Positions 1 to 13,832 of a stretch of DNA of 64,000 nt are shown in pieces. A program made the position numbers and the translations under genes. The notes under the pieces were generated by a model, which worked only from the letters and a program-made list of their open reading frames with translations, was not told where the DNA came from and did no database searches. Positions within the stretch are counted from its first letter, which is position 1; every line of letters begins with the position of its first letter. This DNA comes from Glandiceps talaboti (lineage: Eukaryota > Hemichordata > Enteropneusta > Spengelidae), in assembly GCF_964340395.1 (NCBI RefSeq), contig NC_135550.1, forward strand, positions 30,799,176 to 30,863,175. The letters are read 5' to 3'.

Positions 1-99
1 TAAGAGAAAGGTAACTAGCCAGTGTTTCATATTTGTGTTAATATTCATGACAAGTAGCATACACTTCAATCGACACCGTGACCTTTTAATAAGGCAGTG

Positions 100-134
<35 letters not shown>

Positions 135-3100
135 TCGTAGTGTTTCTACCTCTCCGAACTCTACCTCTGTTGTTCACCTCTCTCTCACCTATAAAAATGT
201 ACAGAATTAAGACTCTCGAAACAGAGACATGCACACAGAGCGCCCGCAAACGTTAATCGGCAGTATCACAGGCACAAATTATACACAGTGTACGTAGTAA
301 TTCTTCGCTGTGCATATGGTCACGCTACATCAAAGTATTAATAGGTCAAGGAAGGAATTGGTTAATGAAAGGAAATTGTCACTTTAAAGGTACTTTGTTA
401 AGTTTACTCACGTTTTTCTTCTAATGTCACAAATCTTTTCATCCCTCGATTACGAAGGATTCTTTACATTTACTACCTTTAAGTTTTTTGACTGTCCAAA
501 CTGTCTCGCAAACTTTTCCATTTTAAAAAAAAGACAAAACAATAATAACAATATTTTACCTTCATCAACATTGCATCAACGTCGTCGTAAACTACTAGCT
601 TCTTTAGCGGCGCTTAACAGACCTCGCAGAGGTACAGTATATTATACTATGACTTGTGGGAATGGAAAATGAAAAACTAAGAATAAAAAGACGGAGATAG
701 AGTGATATATAGAAAGACACACATCCAATAGCAGAGATTGACAACGAAAATAAGAGGCTGTTAAAAGGACAGACAATTGACAGGACAAGGTGCTGTAGAC
801 ATTCCTACTTGTATATATTACGATGTAAGCGAACAACAAGAATTGAGATATGATATCGCTATACTTTCGAATTCATTCATCTTCATATTTCGTCTTTCAT
901 TGATACTTAGCTGTTTTTGAAAAGTGAGTATTTTATCACAAGTTATTGTGACCTTTTAACTAGGTCATCATTATAAAACCTAAACTTCTTTCGGTTTCGG
1001 TTATTGAATGGCGCAACTGAACACTTACATTCTAGACAAGGTTAGAGAGATATAGTGAATGTGGAATGTATGTCGGGTCAGCTAATTCCGAGTATCCTGC
1101 ATGTAATCAATGTCCAGCTGGATTGATGTATGCAGTGTGCCTAGCAAACACAAAATGAATGTTGGATTGTTAACTCGGAACGAGGTAAATGGTATGCGGT
1201 GGTTGATTCTTATTATTTATGAGCCCGAACAGTGTATGTAAAACTTCTTGGTTTCTACAGATGTAGAAAACACCATCGACGAAATTAAACGTTTCGCCAT
1301 ATTGGCTATAACCAATGATTGCATCACTGAATGAATTGGCACTTTGTTATCAAACTTTAAGTACTGGCAAGATGTACTTTGCCAGAGTTGGATGGACATC
1401 TGATCTACATTACCTTGCAGAAGCACTATGGTTTGTACAGAAGAGTTTAATTTTACTGGTCTGGGGTGATGGCGCAATGATGATGCTGTATCTGTGGATT
1501 TTGTTCACCTCTTCACCTTGGAAACCGGTTCCCAATCACAGAGTCAAGTGCTGCATATATTTCCAGTAAATGATTAAAAATTGGATGAATAGTTCCCTTT
1601 AATCTGGAACTATCATCAAGATGTTGTCTTGTAACGGTGCCTCTATGTACATACTAGTTAGTTATTTTATTCACTGTACCAGATACACAGAACAAAAGGC
1701 AATGGTACCGCTCACATAGATTTGACACATACAATTCACCTCTACATGTTAAACCTTTCTACTATCTTGGTAAGGGTAACATAATTAACGGACTATGGAT
1801 ATGGAGTGTTTGACTGTTACCTGCAGCAATATGTCTGACTTATTGGAGTGTTGCCCTGTGATACGAATTGAAGGACATAACCCAAGGTTACCTTGTTATT
1901 GACAACATGTCTAGTGACACACATAAAGCAACCACAAACAACTCAAATTCTGAGAACATCATGTTGTAGTACGGTCGTACTGGTTTGTACGTTTAGAGGA
2001 ACCAAACATTGATGGCCGTCCGATGTAATGACCGTGAGTTGACAATTTTCTCTCTCTCCAGATTTTCTGATTGAGTTAGTGGAATGTATGTAGTCCTTCT
2101 TAGTCTGTTCATTGATCTACACTTATATGGCCCCATGACCTAGCAATTAAAGTACTAGTGTCTACGATTTGACCACAGCTGTTATTGTTGGTAAACTGCC
2201 TATTTTAGTTTTTTGTCGAGAACTTGGCCAATTAATTCTTCTCACTGTCTGTAATCAATAGTTCATCTAGACAAGTACAATTTATGACGACTTTATTTGC
2301 AAAGTGAAAAATCAGTGATTTTGCGAAATGTCAAGGTCTTCACAACGTATCACATTTTGGTATCTCCCTTACTACCCGCCAAAATTGGAGTATTTAGTAA
2401 TTTGAAAGTGAGAAACACCGACTATTTACGCCAAACGAAGACTTGCCTTATACTCTTCAACATATTTAAAAGGTATCCAGATTGCAGTCACGTGACTAGC
2501 CATGATTATAAATGTTGGCCTTGTGTAACTTTTGGACTTGTTATTTTATGAGTGGCCTTTGTGTTGTTGGAAATTATAATATGTCACAAATTTTGATCAG
2601 CCGTTAAGGTTCGTGTCATGGCAGTGAGTTGTATTCTTGCAACATCACAAATATGCAAATTCTTAAGTCATGCAATATTTTCGACCAATATAAAAAACAA
2701 CAACGAATCTGAAAAAAAAATCAACTAAATAAACCATCAAAGGGGAAAGGAGAGTGGGTAAGAGTATAAGGTATAAAATGGTAAGAATTACACGAGTGTG
2801 TCAAACTTTGCTGTATGGTGCATTGTATTTTCTTGAGGCTTTGGGTCGTTTTTGTACAGAGTCGCATAGTCTCCGAAGGACCACGAGCATGTAAAGATAA
2901 AATAACCCACAGTCACGTGTGTTAGCATTGAACGATAGAATCATGCCAAATCACACGTAGCCAAAAACGTAACCACTACGCCTGCAACGGAAGTCTAAAC
3001 TTGAATTTCTTAGAACGTTCTGTTGTATTTAATGGGACGCTTTATTCTTTGGAAGACGTACTCATAAGTAATTTACTAAAAGTTTCCCTGACAGCTTGTT

Positions 3101-4307
3101 TGAAAATATATCATATTTAAAAATACATATTCCCGTCATTAATGAATAAAGGAATTGTCAACGAGGACACAACGCATACTTGTAACGGTAAATATGTGAT
3201 ATTTAAAAAAAATATGTTTAGTGTATCGCTATAGAAAATACTAATTTGACACAACTGACTAGTACTTGAAAAATATGACGACGGTGACGACAAATTGGAA
3301 CCACCGCCGTACGTATCTTTTGGCAGGACTGGAGAACACTGGTTAGGGCCTAACGTATCTGTTTTGTCAGACAAATCATGATTATAGGGTTGCGAATGGT
3401 AGAATTCAGCTCTTAGCCAGTATCAAATTATTTAATCACATTCTTAGAAGTAACCTGAGTCACCTGTGAAGGTTGGATCGCCTTTTGTTTGTAACACATT
3501 TTACATATGATAAATAGCAAGACTAAATTATTTTAAAAATAATTTTTAAAAATATCTTCTTTCTAGTCAGTTTCGATCGGTTAGAAAAAAGAAGCCAAAA
3601 AAATGCCACGAGGGTTACACTTTCAGAAAATTTTCTTACCAGTCTGTTCCCCCCCCCCCCCCGAAAAAAGTCAGGTTCACGGGAAACAAAGAGAAGTACT
3701 AGTGACAATATTACGTGGAACTGCCAGTGGGTTAGAGACGAAACATCACGTCGTATTTGAGATTTTGGCAAATTTATAAACAGAACGTACGAGCATTACG
3801 TCAAACTACCCGGCACTGCACTGTACTGTACTGCACTGTACTGTACTGTAAACTCACAAATCACATAGGTTATACACGAGGTCGTGTGAATAACAAAGTC
3901 ACCAACCTTTACGTTAATCTCATGTATTCATAACGTCTTGTATAGCTCTAGGATTAATAAAGGGTTGGCAACCTTTACCATGCAGGTTTTTAAAACATTT
4001 TTATTTCATTCGAACAACGCATATAAATGTGGGGTTTTTTTTGCATTCTGAGCTTCACATCACACAAAACATATTCCAATTAAATTTTAAAAAATGACAG
4101 AAACTGCATCATACCGATGTGTCGCCAGTGTATGCTTTGTTGTGATTTTATATAATTTAAGTACATCTTTAGGGAATCTAAGTTTTATTTCAGAGCAATA
4201 TTGCGCTAATTATGAGCAAACCAAACACTCACAATTGATCGACTTGTTTTACAAAGTTGCTAATAAACCTGCGCATGCTTGCATGTATGTAGGCAAGCAG
4301 GTACGGC

Positions 4308-4339
<32 letters not shown>

Positions 4340-4451
4340 TGACTGACTGACTGACTGACAGACAGATTGACCGGCTGTCAGTCAGGCAGACGGACAAACA
4401 TACATTCACACAGCCAGCCAGGCAACCAGCCACCCATCCAGACTGGCTGGC

Positions 4452-4508
<57 letters not shown>

Positions 4509-4547
4509 GCCACCCAGCCAGCCAGCCAGACTGGCGGACAGACAGGC

Positions 4548-4580
<33 letters not shown>

Positions 4581-4593
4581 TACATACATACAT

Positions 4594-4635
<42 letters not shown>

Positions 4636-6400
4636 TGGCGGGCTGGCAGAAAGACACATATACACAGACCAAAGGTATATACACTTGTTGTAGGCATGCA
4701 TGGTACATGTATGTGCTACTTAATCACTTTTTAAAGAGTCATGGAAATCGTTTTTACAATACATGTGAGTCCACATTTTCAAAACAAATGCATTTTGGTA
4801 TGGCTCATATATACAGCGCCACAAATTTTGGAATAACGAACCGTGATAAATCATCATCATCTTCATGAATAGGAATTAGCATAGTCCCTCTTTGGGCCTC
4901 CTAAAGCCATGTGGGATCCATATGTCATATTGTCTGCAGTGACAATGATGGCACACTACAGTATACGTAATTACAGTCATAATTTGTCAGTTCGTCTGGA
5001 AATTTGACGTTTTCTTCTGAGTGCCACTCCTGGTCCGTAATGTTCAGTAGGCCTTGCCAATGGACCATGAGGTTAATTCCATCTGTTTCCAGTGCCCAAT
5101 GGTATACATTTCCTAACTTGCCACAGTCAGTAAATTTGCGTGACCAGTGACCACGGTTGTAAAAATTGGCGACAGATTTATACGATGATTTGACTCTTCG
5201 TTGAAGTTTACCTTCAAACAAAATTGTAGGTAGATTTACCGTTTGAAATACTGTGTGAGGTATTTCATGGTAATCAATCCCATTATGCCTCTACTCCCTT
5301 GAAATGTTGAGGATGATCTTATTTTTCTTTCAATGAAAATGTTCATTTTCTGTCAAATGCGTGGTTAGGATTCGTCCCTTCATTCATTCAAATATCCACT
5401 CCCCAATACCGTTCTCACTGCTTATATTTTGACATAACCATTACTCTTCGGAGAGTGATTTCGAGGCTATCTTCTATCCCCTTGTTTCTTTTCCTATAGA
5501 GCTGTATGGAAAACCCTGCCTCGTCCAGAAAAATAGTGAATGTCGTAAACAAGGAAATATGAACAGAACCAGATTTTTTTTATTGTAAATGTTTTCCATT
5601 TTATTAGTTCTCAAAAAGTCATTTTGATTGATAATGTGTGTATACGATGTCTTAATTCATACTTTAACCACTTCGAATGCTTGGTTTATAGGCCCTAATG
5701 AGTTCAGTCATTTACAGCGGTTGGCACGGTCCAAATACATAGAATTTAATGTAATATTTCAAATGTTGCATAACGTCACACACACACCCATTGCCATACT
5801 CATCAATCATTACATCATGTAAATTCAGACCGTTATTATACTCAATGAGTTTGCTACTGATCACGTACATTCATATCATTGCAACTTAACATAATGACCC
5901 ATTAATATTTTTTACAAGTTCCACATTCCCCCTATTTCATTCGCGTTATACTCTATACACTGTGATGTATGTATACACTCAGAGTCTTCAACAAATTGTG
6001 GCGCAATAAGTCAAGTCTTTGTTCTCTGGTCAATCATTATCTCTAATAGAGCGTTATTGTGTATCTATGGGATTATCTGAAATAAATCAAATTTGTCAAA
6101 AAAGTGAAGTATGAGGTAATAATTCGTTTTAATATTACTCTTCTACCATATCGTCGTGAAAGTCCCCAGACTTCAAGTTGTGTGTATGTACAATTCAATT
6201 ATGTAATGATCCAAAGTCGAAATGTGACAATGTAAAATGGTTCTAATAGTCATTCGCTGGCAGATTGCCACCACATTACATTACATTAACTTCAAGTGGA
6301 AGCTCAAAGTCTGTACGCGTCGTCGTCGAACCATCCCTTATTTTGTATCCGTGTGGGCCCTATGTGTAATAATATAGACTTCAGACTGAGTAATTATTTC
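1..6400. other. Non-coding upstream region
   Basis: No gene is supported here. The stretch holds a (GT)n tract at 101-133, a poly-C run near 3648-3662 and the CAGA/CAGC tetranucleotide block at 4306-4640. The scattered open frames have no recognisable domains. One 98-residue minus-strand frame at 4925-5221 has protein-like composition (several Trp, Cys and Tyr) but no family I recognise. It could be an old exon or pseudogene. Confidence 0.6.
4306..4640. repeat. (CAGA)n compound microsatellite
   Basis: Tetranucleotide array of CAGA units interrupted by CTGA, CAGC and CATA runs. Open frames on both strands across it are translations of the repeat (CLSV/RQTD patterns) and are not genes. Confidence 0.95.
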
Positions 6401-6471
6401 GTCGAAAATTTGCCTAGCCATGATAATTTCTATTCATTCGGCTATGACGTATGGCGGATTCGTACCTCAAT

Positions 6472-6479
6472 TGACGTCA
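6472..6479 (+). promoter_or_regulatory. Perfect CRE/ATF site upstream of gene A
   Basis: The palindrome TGACGTCA lies 315 bp upstream of the gene A start codon. A near-CRE, TGACGTAT, lies 20 bp before it (6445-6452), and an AT-rich TATA-like stretch follows (taaataag, about 6487). ATF3-, JDP2- and CREB-type dimers bind this octamer, so regulation by cluster members is plausible. The site is seen in the sequence; its use is inferred. The palindrome has no orientation. Confidence 0.5.
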
Positions 6480-6793
6480 TGTAAGTTAAATAAGTCGTTC
6501 CAATGTTCGATAACTACCATAATCAGCGAGGCGGCTCCGTATACCAAGTCTCTTTCTAATTAACAGTTTTTGTTTGAAATACAACTCTATTCTCTCACAG
6601 AAACTTTTTGCCAAGTAAGATCGCAGAGGTTTTTAGGTACGACATAATTTGTTAAATTGATATCAACAGTGAATTTTATTTAATTATACAGTTTCTATCC
6701 TGTCTTTACTTGTCGACCTTGGTGTAAGAACAATGATTGTTGTTGTTGACATTTTCTTTTTGGTGTGTTCGCAGTTTTTAGACTGAGCCAGAA

Positions 6794-8612
6794 ATGGACA
6801 AAGACGTCTTGTTATCAAACCAATATCCTTTACTCGATCAACTTGAAAAAATACAAGAAAACAGACAAACAGTTCAGTACTCGTTACCGTCCACTGATAT
6901 TTCTCACACCACGTCACCGCTTATCAAAGAACAACTAAAACGTACAATTCACACCAAAAGGACAATTCAGGGACTGCCAAAACTAACGACAGATAGTATC
7001 ACACGTCAAGTCTGTGAGGTGAGTAACACCGAGAAGAGTGAGAATTAACACCCGTACGCTCTCAGAGAGCACATGTTACTTACAGTCCGAACCAAATGTG
7101 AAACTGCATATTTCCATTTAGCTTCCATAATAGCGAGTAACTTCTCAAAATAAAAGCGGATGTGTAATTGTTTGAATCAAAGAAGTTCTTTGTACCTTAT
7201 TACATATTGTTCTAACCGTCAAGCCCCTTTTACGGCAACGCTAGTTCACCTTCCCTCAGAGGAAAATACTCTGACTTGAGAGACTGGTCGTTCTACGATT
7301 AGCATTAAATCAACTGAGGCGGTACTTTGATAAAGAAATGGGATCAGCAAAATCTATTTGTTAATTGGACGAAACATTTGAAAAATACAATTACCATTGG
7401 TGTCAGGTGTTGTGCAATATGTTCACATTCAGGTATGAATCCCCACTCCCCAATCTTCACTTTCATATAGATAGGGTCATTTTGTTATTCGAATTTCATA
7501 CATACACAGGTGTCCATCATTAAAGGATAGGTAAACAGTGATTGTAAAATGCCCGTATGGCAGAGCTTTGTGTATAAATCAACCTAACAGCCAGGTGTAC
7601 AGCCTGTCAGCCAGTTTTTCTTAGTGATAAACGAATTTTTACACAGTTGACAATGCATAGCGTTGTTTAGTCATTTGGTTCTCTGTCGCTCTGTTTGATT
7701 GGACTTTGTAACGTACAGGTGATGAACCAAGGCAACGATGACGGACAAAAGGAGACCGATATCAAAAGAGTCAGAAGGGAGCGGAATCGGTTAGCAGCTG
7801 CAAAATCTCGTTATAAGAGAAAAGAACAAAGTGAACATCTTTCAACGGTTAGTTTAAATACCTCATTTGAAATGTACCCATGTGTGCTTTAAATTTATTA
7901 TCTTCTCGTTTATAATATCAATGGAACATATAATGTATGTCATGAATGCACTTCTTACAGAGCGCCATATAATGAAACATAGTGTTCGTTGGAACTATTT
8001 TATATACTTTAAGTTTAAAGCGTAAGTTTCATATCTTTCAAACATGTATATTGTAACCTTTCCCTGTGTCGTATAACTTTATATCTCGTTGCTCTGCTGT
8101 ATATTAAATGTCTGTACAATCTATTTTTTTGTAGTCATAAATTGAAATAAATATTTCTCGGGTTCCAACGACTATCATTATGAATTTGGCTTGCAAGAAG
8201 TCAGTGTTCACTGCTGGGAAAGTTTTGATAGTGCATCATATCCAACGATTTGTCTTCAAGTAGGCGTTTACAAAAGACTTCAGTTTAATAACGAGTCTGC
8301 ATAACGGTCGGAAGCTGAGAGGTGTGTGTCCATCCTGTGCTTACGAAGATCAAAATATTAACATAAGAAAAGAAAAAGACCCATTCATACAGGGCATACC
8401 ACATTCTATGATAATGGTTAACGTCCTTTCTCTTCTATATTCAATTTTAGGAAGTGGCAAAACTTGAGGAGGGGAATTTCAAACTCAGAGACGAAATACG
8501 AAAACTGGACAGGGAAAAAAATCGACTATCGTTGATGCTAGGGGTTCACGAGCTCAAGTGTCCAATTCGTGGAACTCCATTGACAAGACAAGAGTCATGG
8601 GGCTCTGCATGA
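6794..8612 (+). CDS. Gene A: ATF3/FOS-like bZIP transcription factor, 3 coding exons
   Basis: Exons 6794-7018, 7719-7847 and 8451-8612 join in phase 0 at GT-AG introns to give a 171 aa protein (human ATF3 is 181 aa). Residues 43-60 hold an ATF3-like helix (IKEQLKRTIHTKR). The basic region is RRERNRLAAAKSR (about 94-106), with Asn98 and Arg106 of the N..AA..(C/S)R DNA-contact motif and Ser105 in place of the FOS/ATF3 Cys. Zipper leucines are L116, L123, L130, L137 and L144, followed by H151 and a KC motif like the ATF3 tail. Core a-positions are V120, N127, I134 and K141. The intron between basic region and zipper sits where FOS, ATF3 and BATF have theirs. An AG at 6779, after a pyrimidine-rich tract, suggests a 5'UTR intron ending just before the ATG. 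Expected role: a nuclear dimeric regulator binding CRE/AP-1 sites. Whether it is closest to ATF3, JDP2 or FOS cannot be settled by eye. Confidence 0.86.
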
Positions 8613-11369
8613 CGTTTTCTTTTCAACACAAGGTTAATATACAAAACACTTATTGCCGTATGACGCGACCTACTCTTTGCTCACATTTGTATATGAGTTG
8701 AAAGAAGAAGAAATAAGATAAAGGCGACACTTTACACTCACAAGTCATACGTTTTCACGTGTTGTGTAACGATTGGTAGTCACCTTGCATAGCCAATGAC
8801 TCATTATGTAACTTATTGACGATCCCGTGTTCATGATGTTATTATTTATAAAAATTTATACATATATGGACTGGTTTAAGACATTTCCCACTATACATTC
8901 AGAAAAACCCGACATTTTTATATTTATATTTTAAAAATTTGTCATAGTACTCTAGTTCAAAACAAAATTTGTGTGGATTTACATTTTAGACGATTTAATA
9001 TTCAATTTTAGAAATTCATTTTGTTGACCGAAAATATTATTTTGTATCATTATTATATCATCTTACACATTCTAGTCGCTTAGATTATTATTAATTAAAG
9101 ACAAGTTAAAATATCTTGTGACTTTATACGATTTTTTTTCTTCATCGCTTTCTAAGTCAATCATATGAAACTCATATGAAACAGTTGGTACTTTATAAGA
9201 CTTTCTCTTACACATGGCGTAGTGATGAAGGCCTGTTGTTTAAAAAAAATCACCAATCTTTAAATTTGTAACATTTCATTAATTGAGATCAGATATGACG
9301 GTGCTGACAATCAAACTAAGCATTAGTTATAAATCATTACTGAAAAATATATCTCATAATGATCATATACTCGTCAAGTAGCATTTGAGGACATTCTATG
9401 AACTACTATGTACTGTGTGTCATCGTGGAATTCTCACAGGGGATTGTGACTTCGAAGACATATAGGAAAGTAACTTGGGGATGCCATGGAAAGGAATTGG
9501 GGAATGCAAACGTAGTTAGTTTTGTTATGGTTGTTTTAAGTACGTTGTAAACTATTTATGGATTACTATCTAACATGCCTATGTCACGTGATTGTTGTCT
9601 TGTAAACTTGAATGATGCAATGAAGTACGGCTGCTGAGACGACAAATCGAAAGACGAAACTTCACTCGGTTTTGCAATCTTGCAATGTACAAACGACGAA
9701 CTATCAGCTTACATTTACTCCACTTGTCTTTAGTTAGACTTCAAGTCTTTTCCTCCAATATGTGTCAGTACACACTACATATAAATTTGGTTCAATTTTT
9801 ATTTAATCACTGGGCCATTAAAATGAAAAAGAACCACGAGTGGGTGACAATTAAATCTCGACCTGCTTAAAAGTATTGTTCAATCGATGTGTTCCATTTA
9901 GGTTCATACCATTTTTATATCAGATTTACAATGTGTTAAACGTTCCCATGAAGCGACATACTGACACACAGTATACTACACCTCACTATGGTATTTTTAT
10001 TCAACGAGTCAACGAGTGTTAAAAACGGTTGCTGACCATAAAACGAAATAGTTTATCTGGATTGTCTGAGCCATGTTATAGTCCTTAGTTACAACAAATA
10101 AATTGCATATTTATTGCACAGGACATGTACACACAGACATATTGGTATATGGACAGCAACGTGACCTACATACACAGTGTGAAAGAGTTACGTGACTTCG
10201 TGAAAACATGATTGGGAAATTCACAACAATTTTGTTTGGTAAATGTCACTATAATAGCAGTATCGATCGTAATTTCAAATTGTATGTAAAGTTCTACATC
10301 TACATTAACCTTTCTTTCTGAAAAATTAAAGTCTTCATGGAACACATAGTCCCGGCAACATACGTCGTCCATAATGAACACCTTCTGAACTGACACTTTA
10401 AAAGTGAAAATATTGCAAAACAATAATTGTTGTACCATACATTATGTTACATACATTAGATTCTTAAACAATATGACATTGTTTTGGCATATTAGACCTC
10501 TAAAGAAGATTCACGTTTACCGTAAAGTGAATGCAAAATAAGATAGTAACTGGTACTATTCACTTACATAATGTTGGTGTGTTCTTTATCAACGCTATAA
10601 TAGGGCCGTTTAGCCCACTTGTCATATCCAAACTCTATCTTAGCCATTCTAAATCGATGGTCCCTAAATGGTACCAGACAGTAATATGTGTGGTTGTTAA
10701 ATTTAATAGTTTAGTTTCAGTGTGTAAACCATAAGTTTAGTAATGCATTCATGTTACTAAGATTACATAAACAAGCATAAAATGGTACCTCGAGACTGCT
10801 GACCATGAAAGTCAAGTTAACATCTAAAAATACCAACAGAACGATCACATTTGGTAGATGAACAATTCAATATTACTAGTAATAATAGTTATGCACAAAT
10901 CGGCTAATATAGTTTCAGCACATATGCCTATCATTCGGTCTAACTCAATAAGGATGATCCTTTTTTTCATGTAAAATAATGGGTCCGTCTATAAAAGATC
11001 TGGGGGGGGGGGATACGTATTTGTGTGTACATGTTGTATTGGCGATGCTTTAAATTCGTATTCAAAGTTTTAACAGTCAGGATGTATTTGAAATGGCCAT
11101 TAATAGTCAGAAGGAAACTTCGAACCATATGTTTTATTAACGTCTCAATATCAGTGATAAACGATAGTTTTATCTTATACATGCTTGTGGTATGATCATC
11201 TTACCAGAAGTGACGCTCTTATTTTCTAATCCTTTCATAGAGACCACAAGAGTTTTGTCAGATTCATGAAATATAGGGGTGGTCGGATAATGAGAAACAG
11301 AAATGAATAAGACAACCCTAACCAATGACAATACCGTTCGCTCGTTGTCCATGTTCTGTCCCACACAAA

Positions 11370-11545
11370 AAACACACACATACACACAGACAGATATACA
11401 TACATACATACATACATACATACATACATACATACATACATACATACATACATACATACACACACACATACATACATACATACATATATACATACACACA
11501 CACAGGTACACATAGTTACACACGCACATACACACACAGTTACAG
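11370..11545. repeat. (CATA)n/(CA)n microsatellite
   Basis: About 65 bp of near-pure CATA followed by CA-rich interrupted repeats. The IHTY/MYVC open frames on both strands are repeat translations. Confidence 0.95.
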
Positions 11546-13059
11546 ACACACAGGCAAAGACACATAATCACAAATCTAACGTGTACAACATGTGTTAACC
11601 TCTTTCCTCTTGAAATCATTTGAAGTGTGAAGAAAACGTGTCCGTCACATGGTTACTCTTGCAATGGCGAAAGTACGCATTCAACCCGCTGTCATGTAGT
11701 ATTATTGCTAAACCAATTGCAGAGCGTTGTGTCTGTGATTTATGACGAATAAATAACGTCTATCTAAACCACTGTGATTAATATACAGTCCATTCTTAGG
11801 GAACATATGTGCACGTATAAGTGATCACACAATATGTCAGAACAAAACATTTCGAGGCTAATAAAAAAAAGAAAAGAAACCAAACCGTTTTCTATTTCTT
11901 TGTACATTTTATAAGTACTACTAACAGCTTATGATGTAACATATATTTACCTTTTGGTTTCGACTGACTATACAAGGACTTTCAATTCTACTTTTCTATT
12001 TGTACATTATAAAATTATAAAATTACAAGACAAGTTTTTATTACTTGATTACAAATAAAGCTGCCAAATAGATAAACATGACAATGTCATCTTATATCGA
12101 ATACCACTGATCTGTTTATGAATTTGCTAATGTTTGTCAATTGTTGAATTATCATCTATGCTAAAACAGTTTACATCAGAAACATATTGCTTTACTTCTG
12201 TATCATGTTGGGTAGCAGCACAGTATAATTTGAACAGATGAGTAATTTGTTAAACAATTTTGATGGTTTGCAATATCCTAAATGCACACTATTGTACTTT
12301 TGATTAATTATCCGAAGGTCATAAATTGTCAGTTTATTGACGTATCCAAGGAATCAAATAGTTTAAATAGATAAAAGAACCCATTAAGGAAAAAAATGGA
12401 GAAGTGCTCAAGCGAAACAGATAATGGAATATAGAAACGGAAACCCGGTGGTAAGATTTTATTAGAACCAGGTATAAATAATTGTTTACAGAAGTACGAC
12501 GGTTACATAGGTGTAATGCGTAATGGCAATATGTAAACTAAGCATTATCTTGATACCATGCAGCTGAAACGGTGACCTGAACTTATTTGCAATCCGATGT
12601 TTAGATCAGTTTTGCTTGGTCCATTGTTATATCTGTCCACCCCTAGAAACTCTCCGAACAATTATCAGTCCAATCCACGCAGTAATGCGTTGAAAATTTC
12701 TTACCAAAAATCATATTTTTACCGAGGCTCAGAACAGCTCTTTTAACAAGGATTTTGAGTTGAAAGCTTTTGACCAAGATCATATTACAAGTACCTCTGG
12801 TATTTGGATGATCAAATAGTCAATCTTATTTCGACACATTCAAAAACATTCTAATCAAATGGAAGAATTAGCTCTGCCTCTGTGACACATTTGTGACCAA
12901 AAGTAACTTCATATGGCGGTCATTTTAGTTCAATCAACTTCATAACTAGACACTGTATATGTCCCTGCCAAGGATCAAGGTAATTGGTCAGGCAGGCTTT
13001 TACTCTAGTTTGAACACACCCACCCACCCTTCCACCCCCGCACAAACGCTCATGCACGC

Positions 13060-13290
13060 ATACATACATACATACATACATACATACATACATACATACA
13101 TACATACATACATACATACATACATACATACATACATACGTACGTACGTACGTACGTACGTACGTACGTACGTACATACATACATACATACATACATACA
13201 TACATACATACATACATACATACATACATACATACATACATACATACATACATACATACATACATACATACATACATACATACATACACA
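13060..13290. repeat. (CATA)n microsatellite with an internal CGTA block
   Basis: CATA units flank a central run of about nine CGTA units (about 13138-13176), so the array has the form CATA-CGTA-CATA. The CpG-containing block sits near the centre. Confidence 0.95.
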
Positions 13291-13742
13291 CTAGATAAGG
13301 ATATCATAAAATATATTAATCATAATGCTAATTATGCAAATTATGCAAATTAGTACCAACAGCTTGTACTCGTGAAATAAACCTTTATCAAGTAGTGTGT
13401 CAATCAACCAAGTCACTGATATATTGACAAAACAACAGATATGTAAATTTGGATAATTAATACGCACGAATTTCGCTAAAAAAAATAAAAGTTCCCAGCC
13501 ATAAATACGCAGAATATTTGTACAGTATTTCATTTCATTTGATGCAGTAGTTTCGTAAATTATGGTGATATTGAGAAAATGTTATTAATATGAACAAATG
13601 TCGCCCAAGAAGTGATTAACATATGAGTTGCTATGTTTATATAGAATATATGGCAAGTATGAAAGTCATTTAATTTTAGTCAAATCTTACAAATAAACTT
13701 AAGGAAACAACAAATTTCTTAACATGATATGAAAATAAGTAT

Positions 13743-13744
<2 letters not shown>

Positions 13745-13794
<50 letters not shown>

Positions 13795-13832
13795 TGCAGG
13801 CATACAGACAGACAGACAGACAGACAGACAGA
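13745..13832. repeat. (CAGA)n microsatellite
   Basis: Near-pure CAGA array with one short CATG/CAGG/CATA interruption near 13795. Confidence 0.95.

Noticed and set aside
424-870. Possible bZIP relic (HQRRRKLLASLA, then EIDNENKRLL)
   Set aside because: The basic-like and zipper-like pieces lie in different frames, lack the N..AA..(C/S)R motif and have no heptad leucines.
4925-5221. 98-codon minus-strand frame with protein-like composition
   Set aside because: No recognised motif, splice context or neighbour; kept only as a remark in the spacer entry.
13060-13290. Regular array considered as CRISPR
   Set aside because: A pure 4-bp simple repeat without spacers, in eukaryotic context.
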